Origin: JABDGM01 sp963738665 | Lineage (GTDB): Bacteria > Planctomycetota > Planctomycetia > Pirellulales > Lacipirellulaceae | Length of the DNA: 64,000 nucleotides | Assembly: GCA_963738665.1 (NCBI GenBank) | Contig: CAVTXL010000017.1 | Span: 124,001-188,000, forward strand | Direction: 5' to 3' | Shown: one piece after another, positions 27,643 through 37,676 of the stretch | Layout: every line of letters begins with the position of its first letter | Position numbering within the stretch: the first letter of the stretch is position 1 | Notes under the pieces: model-generated | Databases searched by the model: none | The model's input: the letters and a program-made list of their open reading frames with translations, nothing else | Told to the model about the DNA's origin: nothing | Made by a program: the position numbers and the translations under genes

Positions 27643-27873
27643 ATGCTTGCCCACGTTGCAATGCTTTCGATCTGGCCGCTGTTAGGCGATCTCGGACCGC
27701 ACCGGCTGTGGTTCTCAGTACCTCTCATCACCAGCGTCAGCCTGGTCTATGCGGCGACTAGGCACGAAGAAATGGGCCCGATCCTGGTCCACGCGATGCG
27801 ATTCGCCATTTGGATTATCATCTTCATGGCGATTATCTTGGCCGTGATCCAATTGATGACTTGGATGCAATGA
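27643..27873 (+). CDS. Small membrane protein
   Basis: A 76-residue protein starting MLAHVAMLSIWPLLGDLGPHRLWF, with two or three hydrophobic segments (residues 5-16, 24-40, 50-74). It lies 63 bases after the DUF6677-like gene on the same strand and is likely co-transcribed and functionally paired with it. I cannot name a function. Confidence 0.6.
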   Translation: MLAHVAMLSIWPLLGDLGPHRLWFSVPLITSVSLVYAATRHEEMGPILVHAMRFAIWIIIFMAIILAVIQLMTWMQ

Positions 27874-28000
27874 GAGTTGTGCCGCGGACTCCCGCACAAA
27901 AAGTTCGGAGCAGATGGGAGCGTTTAGCTGCCGGCCACAGCCACGCGCGGCATTGCCGACAGTGTTCGCAATTGCGATCGCCTGCTGGCTCGGTCGGTCT

Positions 28001-29296
28001 TCACGCGCCAGGACCTTGTCGGCTCCAAAAGTGGGCGACGTCGTCGGCCGTCTCGGCGTTTCGCAGCACGCGCAGCGAATTGCGGTTGGGAGTTTCGTAA
28101 CCAATCACGCTCGGGATTGAACGGCTGCAATGCCGCGACCACATGCTGAGCGTGTAAGCGCCGACGTCGCGGATAACGATCCAATCGCCAACTTCGACGG
28201 GCGGCAGCGCGATCTCTCGCGCTACGACGTCGCCGGCGAAACACAACGGGCCGGCCAGCGTAATCGGCTGCGGATGCCCGGATTTAGGCAAACCGTGACG
28301 GTCCAGCACAAAAAATTCGTGCGGCCAATCGTCGGGGCGGTAAACCGTTCGCAACAGGAAGTCGGCTCCCAGATGAATGTAGGCCAGCTGCTGCTCTGGT
28401 TTCACATACTCCACGCGGCTCGCGGCGATGCCGCAGTTGGCCTGAACCGCGCGACCGAATTCTGTAATCAACCTCACGTCACCGGCAAACAGGCCGGGAG
28501 CACGCTGCTCGAGTCGTTGTCGATAATCGCGCGGCGTCGGCGCCTGCTCACCCGTGTGATAACTGGTCGCCAGGCCGCCGCCAATATCAACGTGCGAAAC
28601 GCGCCGCTCTGCCCGCCGGTCAATTTCCTCGCGCAGCTCGTCGATGCGCGCCGCCGCCTCGACGAGCAGCTCCAGCGGGCAGCCCTGCGAGCCGACATGA
28701 ACGTGCAGACCGGTCAGCCAGCGATGTTTGCGGAACGCTTCGACGATGGCCTCACGATCCGTCTGCAGCGGCACGCCGAATTTTGAATCCGCCGCCGAAA
28801 CGCTCGTGTGCTCGATCGCACCGCTGCCCACCATCGTGTTCACGCGCAGGCCCACGAGGGACGCTGAGCCGTATCGCCCCGGGGCCGCGGCAACTCGCTC
28901 GAGTTCCTCAAAATTGTCGGCATTCAGATAGACGCCCAGGTCCAGGGCGAAATTGATCTCCGCTGCCGTTTTTGCCGGCGAATCGAACACGATGCGGCCG
29001 GCCGGGCAGCCGGCCGCCAGCGCGACGGCGACCTCTTCGATTGAGGCCGCCTCGAGGCCGGCGCCGACTTGGACGACTTCGCGGAGGATCTCGACGACGG
29101 GATTCGCCTTGATCGCGATCGTGTGCAGGCACGATGGAGGAAACGCATCATCCAGCGCGGCCAAGCGGCGGCGCAACAGTCGCAGGTCATGAAAGATGGC
29201 CGAGCGGTCGCCGAGCAAACCGCTGTCCATCGCAGAGCGAACGAGGGCGGAAGCCTCGTCTAACGATATTCGGCAATTGAACGGGTCCATGTGCAA
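28001..29296 (-). CDS. LysA-like PLP-dependent amino-acid decarboxylase
   Basis: A 431-residue protein of the alanine-racemase/ornithine-DAP decarboxylase fold. The PLP lysine is in TIAIKANPVVEIL. The Gly-rich phosphate loop is DIGGGLATSYH, the dimer-contributed Cys is in GPLCFAGDVV, and the DVGAYTLSMWSRHCSR motif contains the substrate-side Tyr. It may be diaminopimelate decarboxylase or a relative acting on another basic or D-amino acid; there is no lysine operon nearby. The start at 29296 follows family length. Confidence 0.75.
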   Translation of the reverse strand: MHMDPFNCRISLDEASALVRSAMDSGLLGDRSAIFHDLRLLRRRLAALDDAFPPSCLHTIAIKANPVVEILREVVQVGAGLEAASIEEVAVALAAGCPAGRIVFDSPAKTAAEINFALDLGVYLNADNFEELERVAAAPGRYGSASLVGLRVNTMVGSGAIEHTSVSAADSKFGVPLQTDREAIVEAFRKHRWLTGLHVHVGSQGCPLELLVEAAARIDELREEIDRRAERRVSHVDIGGGLATSYHTGEQAPTPRDYRQRLEQRAPGLFAGDVRLITEFGRAVQANCGIAASRVEYVKPEQQLAYIHLGADFLLRTVYRPDDWPHEFFVLDRHGLPKSGHPQPITLAGPLCFAGDVVAREIALPPVEVGDWIVIRDVGAYTLSMWSRHCSRSIPSVIGYETPNRNSLRVLRNAETADDVAHFWSRQGPGA

Positions 29297-29357
29297 CAGC
29301 CTATCCGATAACGAGCTCTCCGAGGAGACGGGCTTTTGATTCTGCTTTGAATCTCAC

Positions 29358-29528
29358 GGGTGCCACTGGCTCTGCCAGTGCTCTTCCTGAAGCACGGACC
29401 GGCGTGACTCACTCGCCGCGAGATGAATCAACGTGCGGCCTCATCCGTTTCCCGAATCAAACGCCCGTCGCGTATGTGGAGTCCGCAAGGCAAGGGCTGC
29501 GAACGCACCGGCGGCGCCAGTGGCACCC
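29358..29528. mobile_element. MITE-like element, copy 1
   Basis: A 171-bp stretch begins GGGTGCCACTGGC and ends GCCAGTGGCACCC, so its ends are inverted repeats. It carries no protein. A second copy (35925-36094) matches along the whole length with scattered differences. The termini also fold on themselves (ACTGGC-TCT-GCCAGT). Size, terminal inverted repeats and two dispersed copies fit a non-autonomous transposable element. Confidence 0.65.
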
Positions 29529-29655
29529 GCATGCGTGCAGACATGTGACGAAGGGAGAAATTGAGGTTTTGCTAGCAATTGTGGTTCGAGCATAATAGAG
29601 GATTGACGAACGCCGCCCCCTTTGTGTTTTTCTGCTTCAGGAAGGAGAAGAATTC

Positions 29656-30384
29656 ATGGCACCGTCAACACACATCCACCTGCGATTACGCCGCCCCATA
29701 GTTTCCATCGTCTGGTTAGCACATTCCCTGCTGCTGGTCAGCCCGTTCATCGCGTTGAGTTCCACAGCACCAGCCGCGCCAATCGAGTTCGCGTTTGAGG
29801 CGACGATTGACACTGTAGTTATGGGCATTCCTTTTGATTTAGGGCTTGACTATCAAGTCGGGGATAAGATCACGGGCAAGTTCATGTTCGATCCGATAGC
29901 GGGCGACGGCGAGATGTATCTTGAATCACAGCAGCCGTACAAGTTCTCGCTCGATGTCAATGGACACCAATTCAAAGTAGAGAGCTTCGAGATTCAGTCT
30001 GTAAACGATTCGCCTACCTCCGATTTTCTACCTGTGCATGTGTCCGACTTTCTCGTGTTGGGATCGGGAGGGCTGACGCCCATTAACGCAAGCGCATTTC
30101 CCAACCTCGATCCAACCCGATCGAACGTTCGAATGGAACTTTATGGACCTGACGATGTCCTTTCCACTGCAAGTGTTCCGCCAAGTCTTTTAGTTTGGAA
30201 TTCGTTCGACCTGCGGCGTCCACTAATAGTCACTTTCAGAGACGGCCTCGGTGGAGCAACTGGGTTTCAGGCCATGGTCGAACAATTTCGAGCGGTGCCG
30301 GAACCCACCGGATATCAGATTGCCTGGATATTGTCACTATCAACACTGGCAATTCAGCGTCGCGTCAGATTCGCACTTTACTGA
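29656..30384 (+). CDS. PEP-CTERM exported protein
   Basis: A 242-residue protein with a signal peptide (ends near APAAPIEF), a beta-rich body with DYQVGDKITGKFMFDP, and a C-terminal sorting signal VPEPTGYQIAWILSLS followed by an Arg-rich tail. An excellent AGGAAGGAGAAG ribosome site precedes the ATG. It shares the domain style of the PEP-CTERM gene at 32569 and is presumably sorted to the surface by exosortase. The body resembles other small PEP-CTERM proteins without known function. Confidence 0.75.
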   Translation: MAPSTHIHLRLRRPIVSIVWLAHSLLLVSPFIALSSTAPAAPIEFAFEATIDTVVMGIPFDLGLDYQVGDKITGKFMFDPIAGDGEMYLESQQPYKFSLDVNGHQFKVESFEIQSVNDSPTSDFLPVHVSDFLVLGSGGLTPINASAFPNLDPTRSNVRMELYGPDDVLSTASVPPSLLVWNSFDLRRPLIVTFRDGLGGATGFQAMVEQFRAVPEPTGYQIAWILSLSTLAIQRRVRFALY

Positions 30385-30434
30385 CATTGCAAACGGCGTC
30401 ATCTCATTTTATCGCGAGGGTCAAACATACTACC

Positions 30435-32116
30435 ATGAAGACGACAAACGGGAAGCGACTTCATTTCGAGCAGCTTGAAGATAAGCGTTTGTTGGCAATC
30501 GTTTGGTCGAATGAGTTCGCCACGGGTGTGGACGATCCAAATTTCGACAATGTATATGTGGCCAACGAAGACACCGCTCGCGCGTTAGTGAATCGCGCGA
30601 TCATCGACTGGAACAACGTCATTGCTGACCAGAATTTTGACAACAATGGAATCGCATCAGATAATCCATTCATGTTGAAAGTGATTGCTTCGCCTAATCT
30701 CAGTGGGGGCGCTCGTGGCGGGACAGACATCACACAATTAACCACCGGCGGCGCAGGCCAAGCAGGTTGGACGATTGGTGTGCCTATGGCCGCCACCATT
30801 CAGATGGATAACGACGGCGGCGGGGCCGGCTGGTTCTTCGATCAGTCACCGTTTGACGATGCCGAGTTTACCGCGATCGTCAATTCCGGGTCGGCAGGCA
30901 CTGGCCCAGCGTTTCAGACCAGCTTTGTCGATGCGGCCGCCAATAATCTCAACTACAACGACTTCTATCGCACGATTGTCCATGAAATCGGTCATGCCCT
31001 GGGAATCTCTTACGCTTCCGGGCAATCGCGGCTAACTAATTTTTTGACCTACGTCGGGACTGATCAAATTAATCCCACGCAGGTCATTAGCGGCCAAACG
31101 TTCGCCACCGATCTGTGGCGATTTAACAATCCGGCGGGTCAGTTCGGCATAACTGGCTTTAGCGCCACATTGACGGAGTTTGGAGGTGCACACACCTATG
31201 AAGGCCCCGCCGATCCAAATTTCCCGACCGCACCCACCCATCCCAATGACCTCCTCCAAACGCGGGCGATGATGCCCTTAGTACAAACCCGAACGACATC
31301 TTGAAGCTGTTCCAGCATAACGGCATTTCCGCAACGTTCACTACAAGCGGCGGCGGCCATCTTTACGAAGGCCCTGCTGATCCGCTCTTTCCAAACGCTC
31401 CGACCCATCCGAACGAGTTGCTCAACGCTGGTAGAGCGACTCCAGCGGATCCGAATTCACCGCCCAATGAAACTACGCGACAGTTCATCAGCGATCTGGA
31501 CGCACAAATCTTCGTAGCCGCATATGGGTACGTGATGAATCTACCCAGCAGCCTTGATTCCGCTCACGCCACGCTTGATTCACTCACCGGCACGCTGCTG
31601 GTTCAAGGCGGCGTCACCGCGGCCGGTGTGAGCCAGAGCGATGCGATTGTTATTGATGCGGTGAGCAGCGACATCCGCGTGCGGCTGTATGACATGAGCG
31701 GCGTTAATTACGCGACGGAACAAGTCCCTGCCGCGGATGTCACTCAAATCGTCGTTTCGCGAACGGGCGACAACATTTCCGATCCCGGCTCGCTCGTGCT
31801 GACCAACATTAATGTGCCGGTTAAGGAAGTCTACTGGGTAGTGAGCAGCAATGAAGATGCGTTGGACCCCGGGCCATTGGCCTGGAACCTCAAGTCGTGG
31901 TGGGCGTTCTGGCTGCCGGAGGATGGCCGCTGGTGGGAGGAGCATCAAGCGCAGAAGCACGACGTGTTGCGGATGGAGTTCAAGACGTTCCTCAACGCCT
32001 TCATCAAGATTCCCTGCCAAATCGTCCGCAGTCGGCGGAAGTTGATCTACCGCGTATTGACCTACAACTCGCACCTGCCCGTGTTCTTCCGGTTGTGTCG
32101 GACGTTGCGTTGCTGA
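30435..32116 (+). pseudogene. Secreted metalloprotease, frameshifted and truncated by an IS1380 remnant
   Basis: The gene starts with a planctomycete surface-protein N-terminus (LHFEQLEDKRLLA) and has the zinc motif HEIGHALGI in YRTIVHEIGHALGISYASG. The first frame ends at 31304. The neighbouring frame carries on with NPNDILKLFQHNG and a second copy of the YEGPADPxFPxAPTHPN unit. The part from about 31560 matches the related gene at 33344-35901. At about 31870 the homology stops abruptly and the frame continues into the C-terminus of an IS1380-family transposase. The C-terminal beta-helix and dockerin of the relative are therefore lost. Export and zinc-protease roles are inferred. Confidence 0.7.
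31560..31869 (+). repeat. 310-bp direct repeat, copy 1
   Basis: Matches 34349-34658 over 310 bases with no gaps and about 11 differences counted by eye (~96%). It codes for the TLDSLTGTLLVQGGV... VSSNEDALDPG segment of both metalloprotease genes. The flanks on both sides are far less similar. Confidence 0.85.
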
Positions 32117-32330
32117 CGGAGCCGCCGCTGAAGCCGGAGTTCGGATGCTCCGGTCCGCCGCCACCCTGAACCGCACGGAAGTGCAACCGAGACCCGACAT
32201 GACCCCACCCACAACCTGACAACTCCCCCGACGCCGCCCGCGTCGGGCCGCTCGCGCACGCCCTGGCCAGCCCCAAAAACAAAACGCCAACTACTCATGA
32301 ACGTTCGCTTGTTTAAGGAATAGTCCGCGC
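31872..32330 (+). mobile_element. IS1380-family transposase remnant (3' end)
   Basis: From about 31872 the frame reads LAWNLKSWWAFWLPE, then RMEFKTFLNAFIKIPCQI, RKLIYRVLTYNSH and VFFRLCRTLRC, the typical C-terminus of IS1380-type DDE transposases. The N-terminal and catalytic parts are absent. Non-coding sequence up to about 32330 may contain the right end of the element; I could not define the terminal repeat. Confidence 0.65.
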
Positions 32331-32568
32331 TTCACAAGTCCGGCAGGTCGTAATTGCTCAAAACGGTGGCGCCGATGTCCAAACCGTCACCGGCGTGATA
32401 ATTCCGTTCACGCTCTGCCGGATTAATCTATTCACGCTCTGCAGGATTAGTCTATCGTCGCTATCCGCCATGCCGCCGTGTGGGGATTGTACGAAATTTG
32501 CTAGAATGCCGCTTCTACTCCGACAATTAATGCATTATATTTATCACTGAATTTGGGCGAGGCTTTCC

Positions 32569-33336
32569 ATGTTTGCGTCCTTCAAATTGAAATTGCCGAA
32601 AAGTCTGGTTATCGAATCTCGAACGAGAGGATTGAGCGTCGTCTTCGCCACGGTAACGGCATTCTTGTTTTGCGTTACCACTCCCGACATCCTTGCCGCT
32701 CCGATTACGCTTGGGTTCACTGCTCTTGTCGGGCCGCCCCCGAATGGATTCGATGGCACTGTGCCGCCGGGATGGGGGATTTCTCTGCAAGAAGGGGACG
32801 GGATATCCGCTCGATTCACCTTTGAACCGGTGGACGCGCCACCATTTAGTAAAACAACTAGGGTCTCATTTCCATACGAGTTTGAGATCAGTATTAAGTC
32901 CAAGAAACTTATAACGACTCGATACGGCGTCGTGGTTGTCAATGATTCGACTTCGGATGACGTGCCAGACCCGAGCGACAATATCTTACTCGGATGTTCG
33001 ATTGGAATAGCAGATACACTGTGCAATCCAATTACAGACCCAATCTCGGGCGCTGGAAGTTGGAGTTTTGAGTTGGCTTTGTCAGGTCGTCCGTCTCTGC
33101 TAGACGGCGCGGACATACCTCCCGACTCATCAATTTGGCAGCAACTGATCTTTCCCGATTCTTTCGGCGTGGTGGTGACCGACGACATAGCGAACAAGGG
33201 ATATGGCTTTATCGCAACTCCAACAGACTTCTTTACCGTTCCAGAACCCAGCGATTTAATTGTTGGATTAAGTTTTTTTGCATTGCTGGCATTAAAACAC
33301 CCGCAACGTTACAAAACTAACATTTACTTCAAGTAA
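32569..33336 (+). CDS. PEP-CTERM exported protein
   Basis: A 255-residue protein with a signal peptide (hydrophobic residues about 25-43, then AAPITLGF), a beta-rich body with two Cys (LLGCSIGIADTLCNP), and a C-terminal VPEPSDLIVGLSFFALLAL followed by basic residues. It has the same overall plan as the gene at 29656. Its TAA stop is 8 bases before the ATG of the large metalloprotease gene, so the two are likely co-transcribed. Base composition is noticeably AT-richer than the surrounding housekeeping genes. Confidence 0.75.
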   Translation: MFASFKLKLPKSLVIESRTRGLSVVFATVTAFLFCVTTPDILAAPITLGFTALVGPPPNGFDGTVPPGWGISLQEGDGISARFTFEPVDAPPFSKTTRVSFPYEFEISIKSKKLITTRYGVVVVNDSTSDDVPDPSDNILLGCSIGIADTLCNPITDPISGAGSWSFELALSGRPSLLDGADIPPDSSIWQQLIFPDSFGVVVTDDIANKGYGFIATPTDFFTVPEPSDLIVGLSFFALLALKHPQRYKTNIYFK

Positions 33337-33343
33337 ACTACAA

Positions 33344-35901
33344 ATGAAAATACGCCGCAAAAAAATTACGCGTTCCATCGTAAAGGAAGTCTCACATTTG
33401 AACGCCTCGAATCTCGAAATTTGCTTTCAATTATGTGGATCAACGATGGAGCGGATCCGAATAAAATCGATAACTTTGGACTTCTTGGCACCGCAAATGT
33501 CGACATTGCTCGCTCAATTGTCCGCCGCGCCGTTATTGATTGGAACGCCGTAATTACGAACTTCAATTATGCTGAAGATTCTGATGGCAATCCAAACAAT
33601 AACTTGAACAACACGTTTAATCTCACGGTCCGCGCGGATTTGTTGAACCCAGGCTTGCGGGGGCAGACACAATTCGCCAATTCAACTTTCAACGTCGCTG
33701 GGTCTCCAACCGCCGGCACAGTGCAATTAGATGATAATGCCGCTGGGGCCGGTTGGTTCTTCGACCAAACGCCGACCGACGACGCGGAATTCACCGCGCT
33801 GGTCAACTCGGGTTCCGCCGGCAACGGTCCAGCCTTTCAAGCCAGCTTCGTCGACACGCTGACCGGCGGAAGTTCCGGCTTCAATGACTTTTATCGCACG
33901 GTCGTTCATGAGATCGGCCACGCACTCGGCATCACCAGTGATCCCAACGCGGGCATCGCCGCCATGCTCGCGCCGCTGGTGAACGCTTCCCAGCAGCCAA
34001 TCATCGATCCGACCGGCTTTTCTTCAACCCAGCTAAAACTATTTCACAGTACGCGCACCAATCCCCAATACGGCGTCGACGCGACCTTTGTCAGCGGTCA
34101 TATCTACGAGGGGGATATTTACGGTACGAATAATGATCCAACGACCGTTTACCGACAGGGCTCTGGCACGCCGCTGGGTTTTCTTGTCCATCCCAACGAG
34201 TTGTTGAACGACGGTCGCACTGTGCCGGCCGGTGCTCCGAGCCCCACGCCACCTATCGAAACGACCCGCCAATTCATTAGCGACCTGGACGCCGAAATTC
34301 TCGCCGACGCCTATGGCTACACCGTCACGCTTCCTAGCACTCTCGACACCGCTCACGTCACGCTTGATTCACTCACCGGCACGCTGCTGGTTCAAGGCGG
34401 CGTCACCGCGGCCGGCGTGAGCCAGAGCGACGCCATTGTCATTGATACGGTGAGCAGCAACATTCGCGTGCGGCTGTATGACATGAGCGGCGTTAATTAC
34501 GCGACCGAACAAGTCCCTGCCGCGGATGTCACTCAAATCGTCGTTTCGCGAACGGGCGACAACATCTCCGATCCCGGCTCGCTCGTGCTGACCAACATTA
34601 ATGTGCTGGTTAAGGAAGTCTACTGGGTAGTGAGCAGCAATGAAGATGCGTTGGACCCTGGGATATTGGGCGACGTTCACGTTGATCTGGATGCGATCGT
34701 TCCGGGCAATCAAACGACGCTCCGCGGCGCCATCCAAGACGCAAACGCCGGATCCGGAGGCGCGATCTATGTGCCGCGCGGCATGTATACGACAATTCGC
34801 GCGGGCGCCGGCAATAACGAAGGCGATTATGACATTACGAAAAGCATTACGATCATCGGAGCCGGCGCCGGCGAAACGATCATCAACGGCAACGGCGCCG
34901 CAATCCACGACCGCGTGTTTGAAGTCGCGGACATGCCGAGCTACGTGACGCTCACGCTCGACTCACTGACGATTACCGGAGGGGAGGCGCCGAACAATAT
35001 CCAAAACCCGTTCGAAAGCCACGGCGGCGCAATCTTCGTGCGTGACAATTCCACTCTCCATCTGACGAATTCGGCCGTGGTCGGAAATAAGACGACTCAC
35101 AGCGCGGCCCTGGGTGGGGCTGTTTATTTCTCCGAAATGGCCGGACACACGATTTCGAACAGTGTGATCACGAATAACTATTCTGCCTTTTTCACGGGCG
35201 GTGTATACCTCGGTGGGACATCGTCGCAGGCGTCGGTCACGGTGACGAATACAATCATCGTGAATAACACGGCCGCGAACTCGGGCAGCGTCGACGTCGC
35301 AACGGGCGGCCGATTGTTCTCCACCGGCGGACACAATCTTTTAGGCAACGCCGCTCCGGGTTTCACTCACCTGGCGAACGGCGATTGGATCAAGCAGCCG
35401 GGACAAACGGTAAACTACGTAGTGACCGGCGTCGCCGACACGCTGAATTCGAACGACGACAATTTGGTTTTCTCGCTGCGCAAAGCAATCAGTGCCGTCA
35501 ACGGCGGCACGGGGGCCAAGGAGATTTGGATGCCCGTGTGGACCTTTCTGCTGACGCGCGATCGGCCCACCTATGCACCGCCGGGTCAAACCACCGATAT
35601 CGACGCCACCTTCGGCGATCTAGACATTCGCCGCACGCTGACGATTCGCCGGGCCGGTGGTCCGCTCGTCCTCGGCGGCACGACCGTGCGCTGGCGGTCG
35701 GATCTGCCGACCGACAAGGTGTTTGAGCTGGTCGGCGATTACAATCTGGACAACAGCGTGAACGCGGCCGACTACACGGTGTGGCGGAATTCGCGGCCAA
35801 CGCAGAATCTCGTTGCAGACGGCGATGACGACGGGGACGTCGACACGGCCGATTACAGCATCTGGACGTCGCACTACGGGAATCTGTTGACGCTGGCATG
35901 A
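33344..35901 (+). CDS. Secreted metalloprotease with beta-helix and dockerin, 5' frameshift
   Basis: The ATG at 33344 reads MKIRRKK and then hits a run of seven A (33359-33365). With one extra A the frame continues NYAFHRKGSLTFERLESRNLLS and joins the long frame to 35901, giving ~852 residues with the surface-protein motif FERLESRNLL. The zinc motif is HEIGHALGI. A parallel beta-helix region (GGAIFVRDNSTLHLTNSAVV) follows, and two dockerin repeats close the protein (GDYNLDNSVNAADYTVWRN, GDVDTADYSIWTSHYG). Without the extra A, translation would have to start at the TTG at 33421. Confidence 0.75.
34349..34658 (+). repeat. 310-bp direct repeat, copy 2
   Basis: Partner of 31560-31869; see there. 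The high identity, confined to one internal block of two otherwise diverged genes, suggests recent recombination between them. Confidence 0.85.
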
Positions 35902-35924
35902 CGCCCGGTGCTACGCGCCACTGC

Positions 35925-36094
35925 GTGCCCGCTGGCTCTGCCAGTGCTCTTCCTGAAGCACGGACCGGCGTGACTCACTCGCCACGAGATGAGTCAGCGT
36001 GCGGCCTCATCCGTTTCCCAAATCAAACGCCCGTCGCGTGTGTGGAGACCGCAAGGCAAGGGCTGCATCCGCACTGGCGGAGCCAGTGGCACCC
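35925..36094. mobile_element. MITE-like element, copy 2
   Basis: A 170-bp copy of the element at 29358-29528, in the same orientation. The right end (GCACTGGCGGAGCCAGTGGC plus ACCC) is intact, and the left end has lost the outer few bases (GTGCCCGCTGGCTCTGCC). It lies directly behind the metalloprotease gene and overlaps the 3' end of the PLP-enzyme gene on the other strand. Confidence 0.65.
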
Positions 36095-37642
36095 GGCGAA
36101 ACGACCGACCCATCCAGCGGCGAATGGCTTTGCACCAGGCACTCGATCTTGCGCCGCAGGCCGTGAATTTGGTCCCGCAACCAATCTAAGCGGGCATCGA
36201 GCGTTGCGCCAATCGTGGTGTCGGTGGCCACGCGCGTGATCAAGATGCCACCGAGCGCAATACGCAGGACATACCCCGCCTGGCCCAGATCGACCGGCTG
36301 CCCGATATGAAACAACTCCGCCAAAACTTGGGCGTCCGCCTCATTGGCAACATTCGATACGTCGGACGCGAGATCGAAATGCAACTGTTTGAGTTCGGTT
36401 TTTCCCAGGGGACGACTCGCACCCGGCGGCACGATCCAAAAGCCGAAGACGGTCGTCTTCGATTCGAGCAGCCGGTGCGACGAATCGTCGAACAGCGGTG
36501 GGAAGACGGGCAGCAAGCGGATCGCGCTCGATGCACCCAGAATCTTGGGGACTTCGGCTTCGAAAAACCGCAAGACGCACAGCCGCAAGTCGCTCGGCAC
36601 GCGGTAGTACGCGTCCATTTCCGCCAATGCCGCCGACCACCGCAGCAATAGCCCGACATTCGGCTTGCTAGGCAGCGACCGGCGAATTTCGGGCCACGTT
36701 TCCGGCATCTCCGCCGCGGAAAAATACCCTCGAAAGCCCTCCGGGAAAGCACGAATGCCACGGCGCATCGGGCTGGAATCGCCGCGGCACCAGGAGCGCG
36801 CCCGCAAACGGCGGCCCGCCGTAGAATTTCGAGCCCGTCAGCATCACCAAATAATCTTTTCGCAATGCCTCGCGCAGTCCGCGCCGGCTGAATCGCCCCT
36901 GGGCGGCGTCGACGACCACCACGACGTCGTCACAAATACCGCGCAAGCGGTCGATACAAGCGATGCTCGGAGCGTGGACGCCGGTCTTGCTGTGGGCAAC
37001 GATGTGCAGCACGACGGTCGCGTCGGCGTCGCTGGCCTCGAGAAACAGTTCGAGGACCGCCAGGTCAATTTCCGCTTCGCTCAGCATGTCGCCGCGGAGC
37101 GACCGCAAATCGACGGTTCGCACATCGACCCGGCAGGCCAGTGCAGCATCGACTGGTTGACCGACGACCGCTTGTGCCCCGCTCGGCGTGCGCACATCGT
37201 AGTGACATCCGGCGGCCGCCGCGAGCGTGCCGCTTCCGACTTCGGACGGGCCGACGATAATACTTACGACCGGGCGATTCCCCTTTCCCGCCGCCAGCAG
37301 CAGCGCTGCCAGTTCAGTGTCGGTGCCCGATGGTGCGAGCGCGATGTCGACATCCTTCGGCACGCTCAGCAGCTCGCGCAACCGCTCGCGAATTGAATTT
37401 GCTAACTCGTTGGCGGCAGCCAGCCGATCGGTTGATTTCTGAATCTGTTCCGCCTCGGCGGCAGCCGCGGCAAAGCCCAGCGGCGATACCGCGGAACTCG
37501 TGCACGAGCCGAACGGCACCGCCTCGCCGGGCCGAAATCCGCACGCGTAGCGGTTGCAGCCGGTCTGCGAATCGATATCCAGCCGCGTATCGCCACCCGA
37601 TACGAGGAGCTGCTCCAGCGGTGAGAGTCGAATCGGTTTCAC
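36007..37642 (-). CDS. PLP-dependent aminotransferase-fold enzyme, frameshifted
   Basis: A fold-type I PLP enzyme. The first frame has APSGTDTELAALLLA (phosphate loop), VVVDAAQGRFSRRG (Asp for PLP) and the probable PLP lysine in LTGSKFYGGPPFAGALLVP. At 36762-36767 the frame shifts; the next frame continues RAFPEGFRGYFSAAEMPETW and runs to 36007. Adding GC to GCGCC restores ~545 residues. The last ~28 residues (from GATGSASAD) are encoded by MITE copy 2, so the original stop has been replaced. It lies 34 bases after an ATP-grasp gene. The reaction is unknown; a cysteine-desulfurase/class V-like or novel ligase-pathway role is possible. Confidence 0.65.
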
Positions 37643-37676
37643 GGTGGCGACTCGTTGGCGACGGACGCACCATTCA

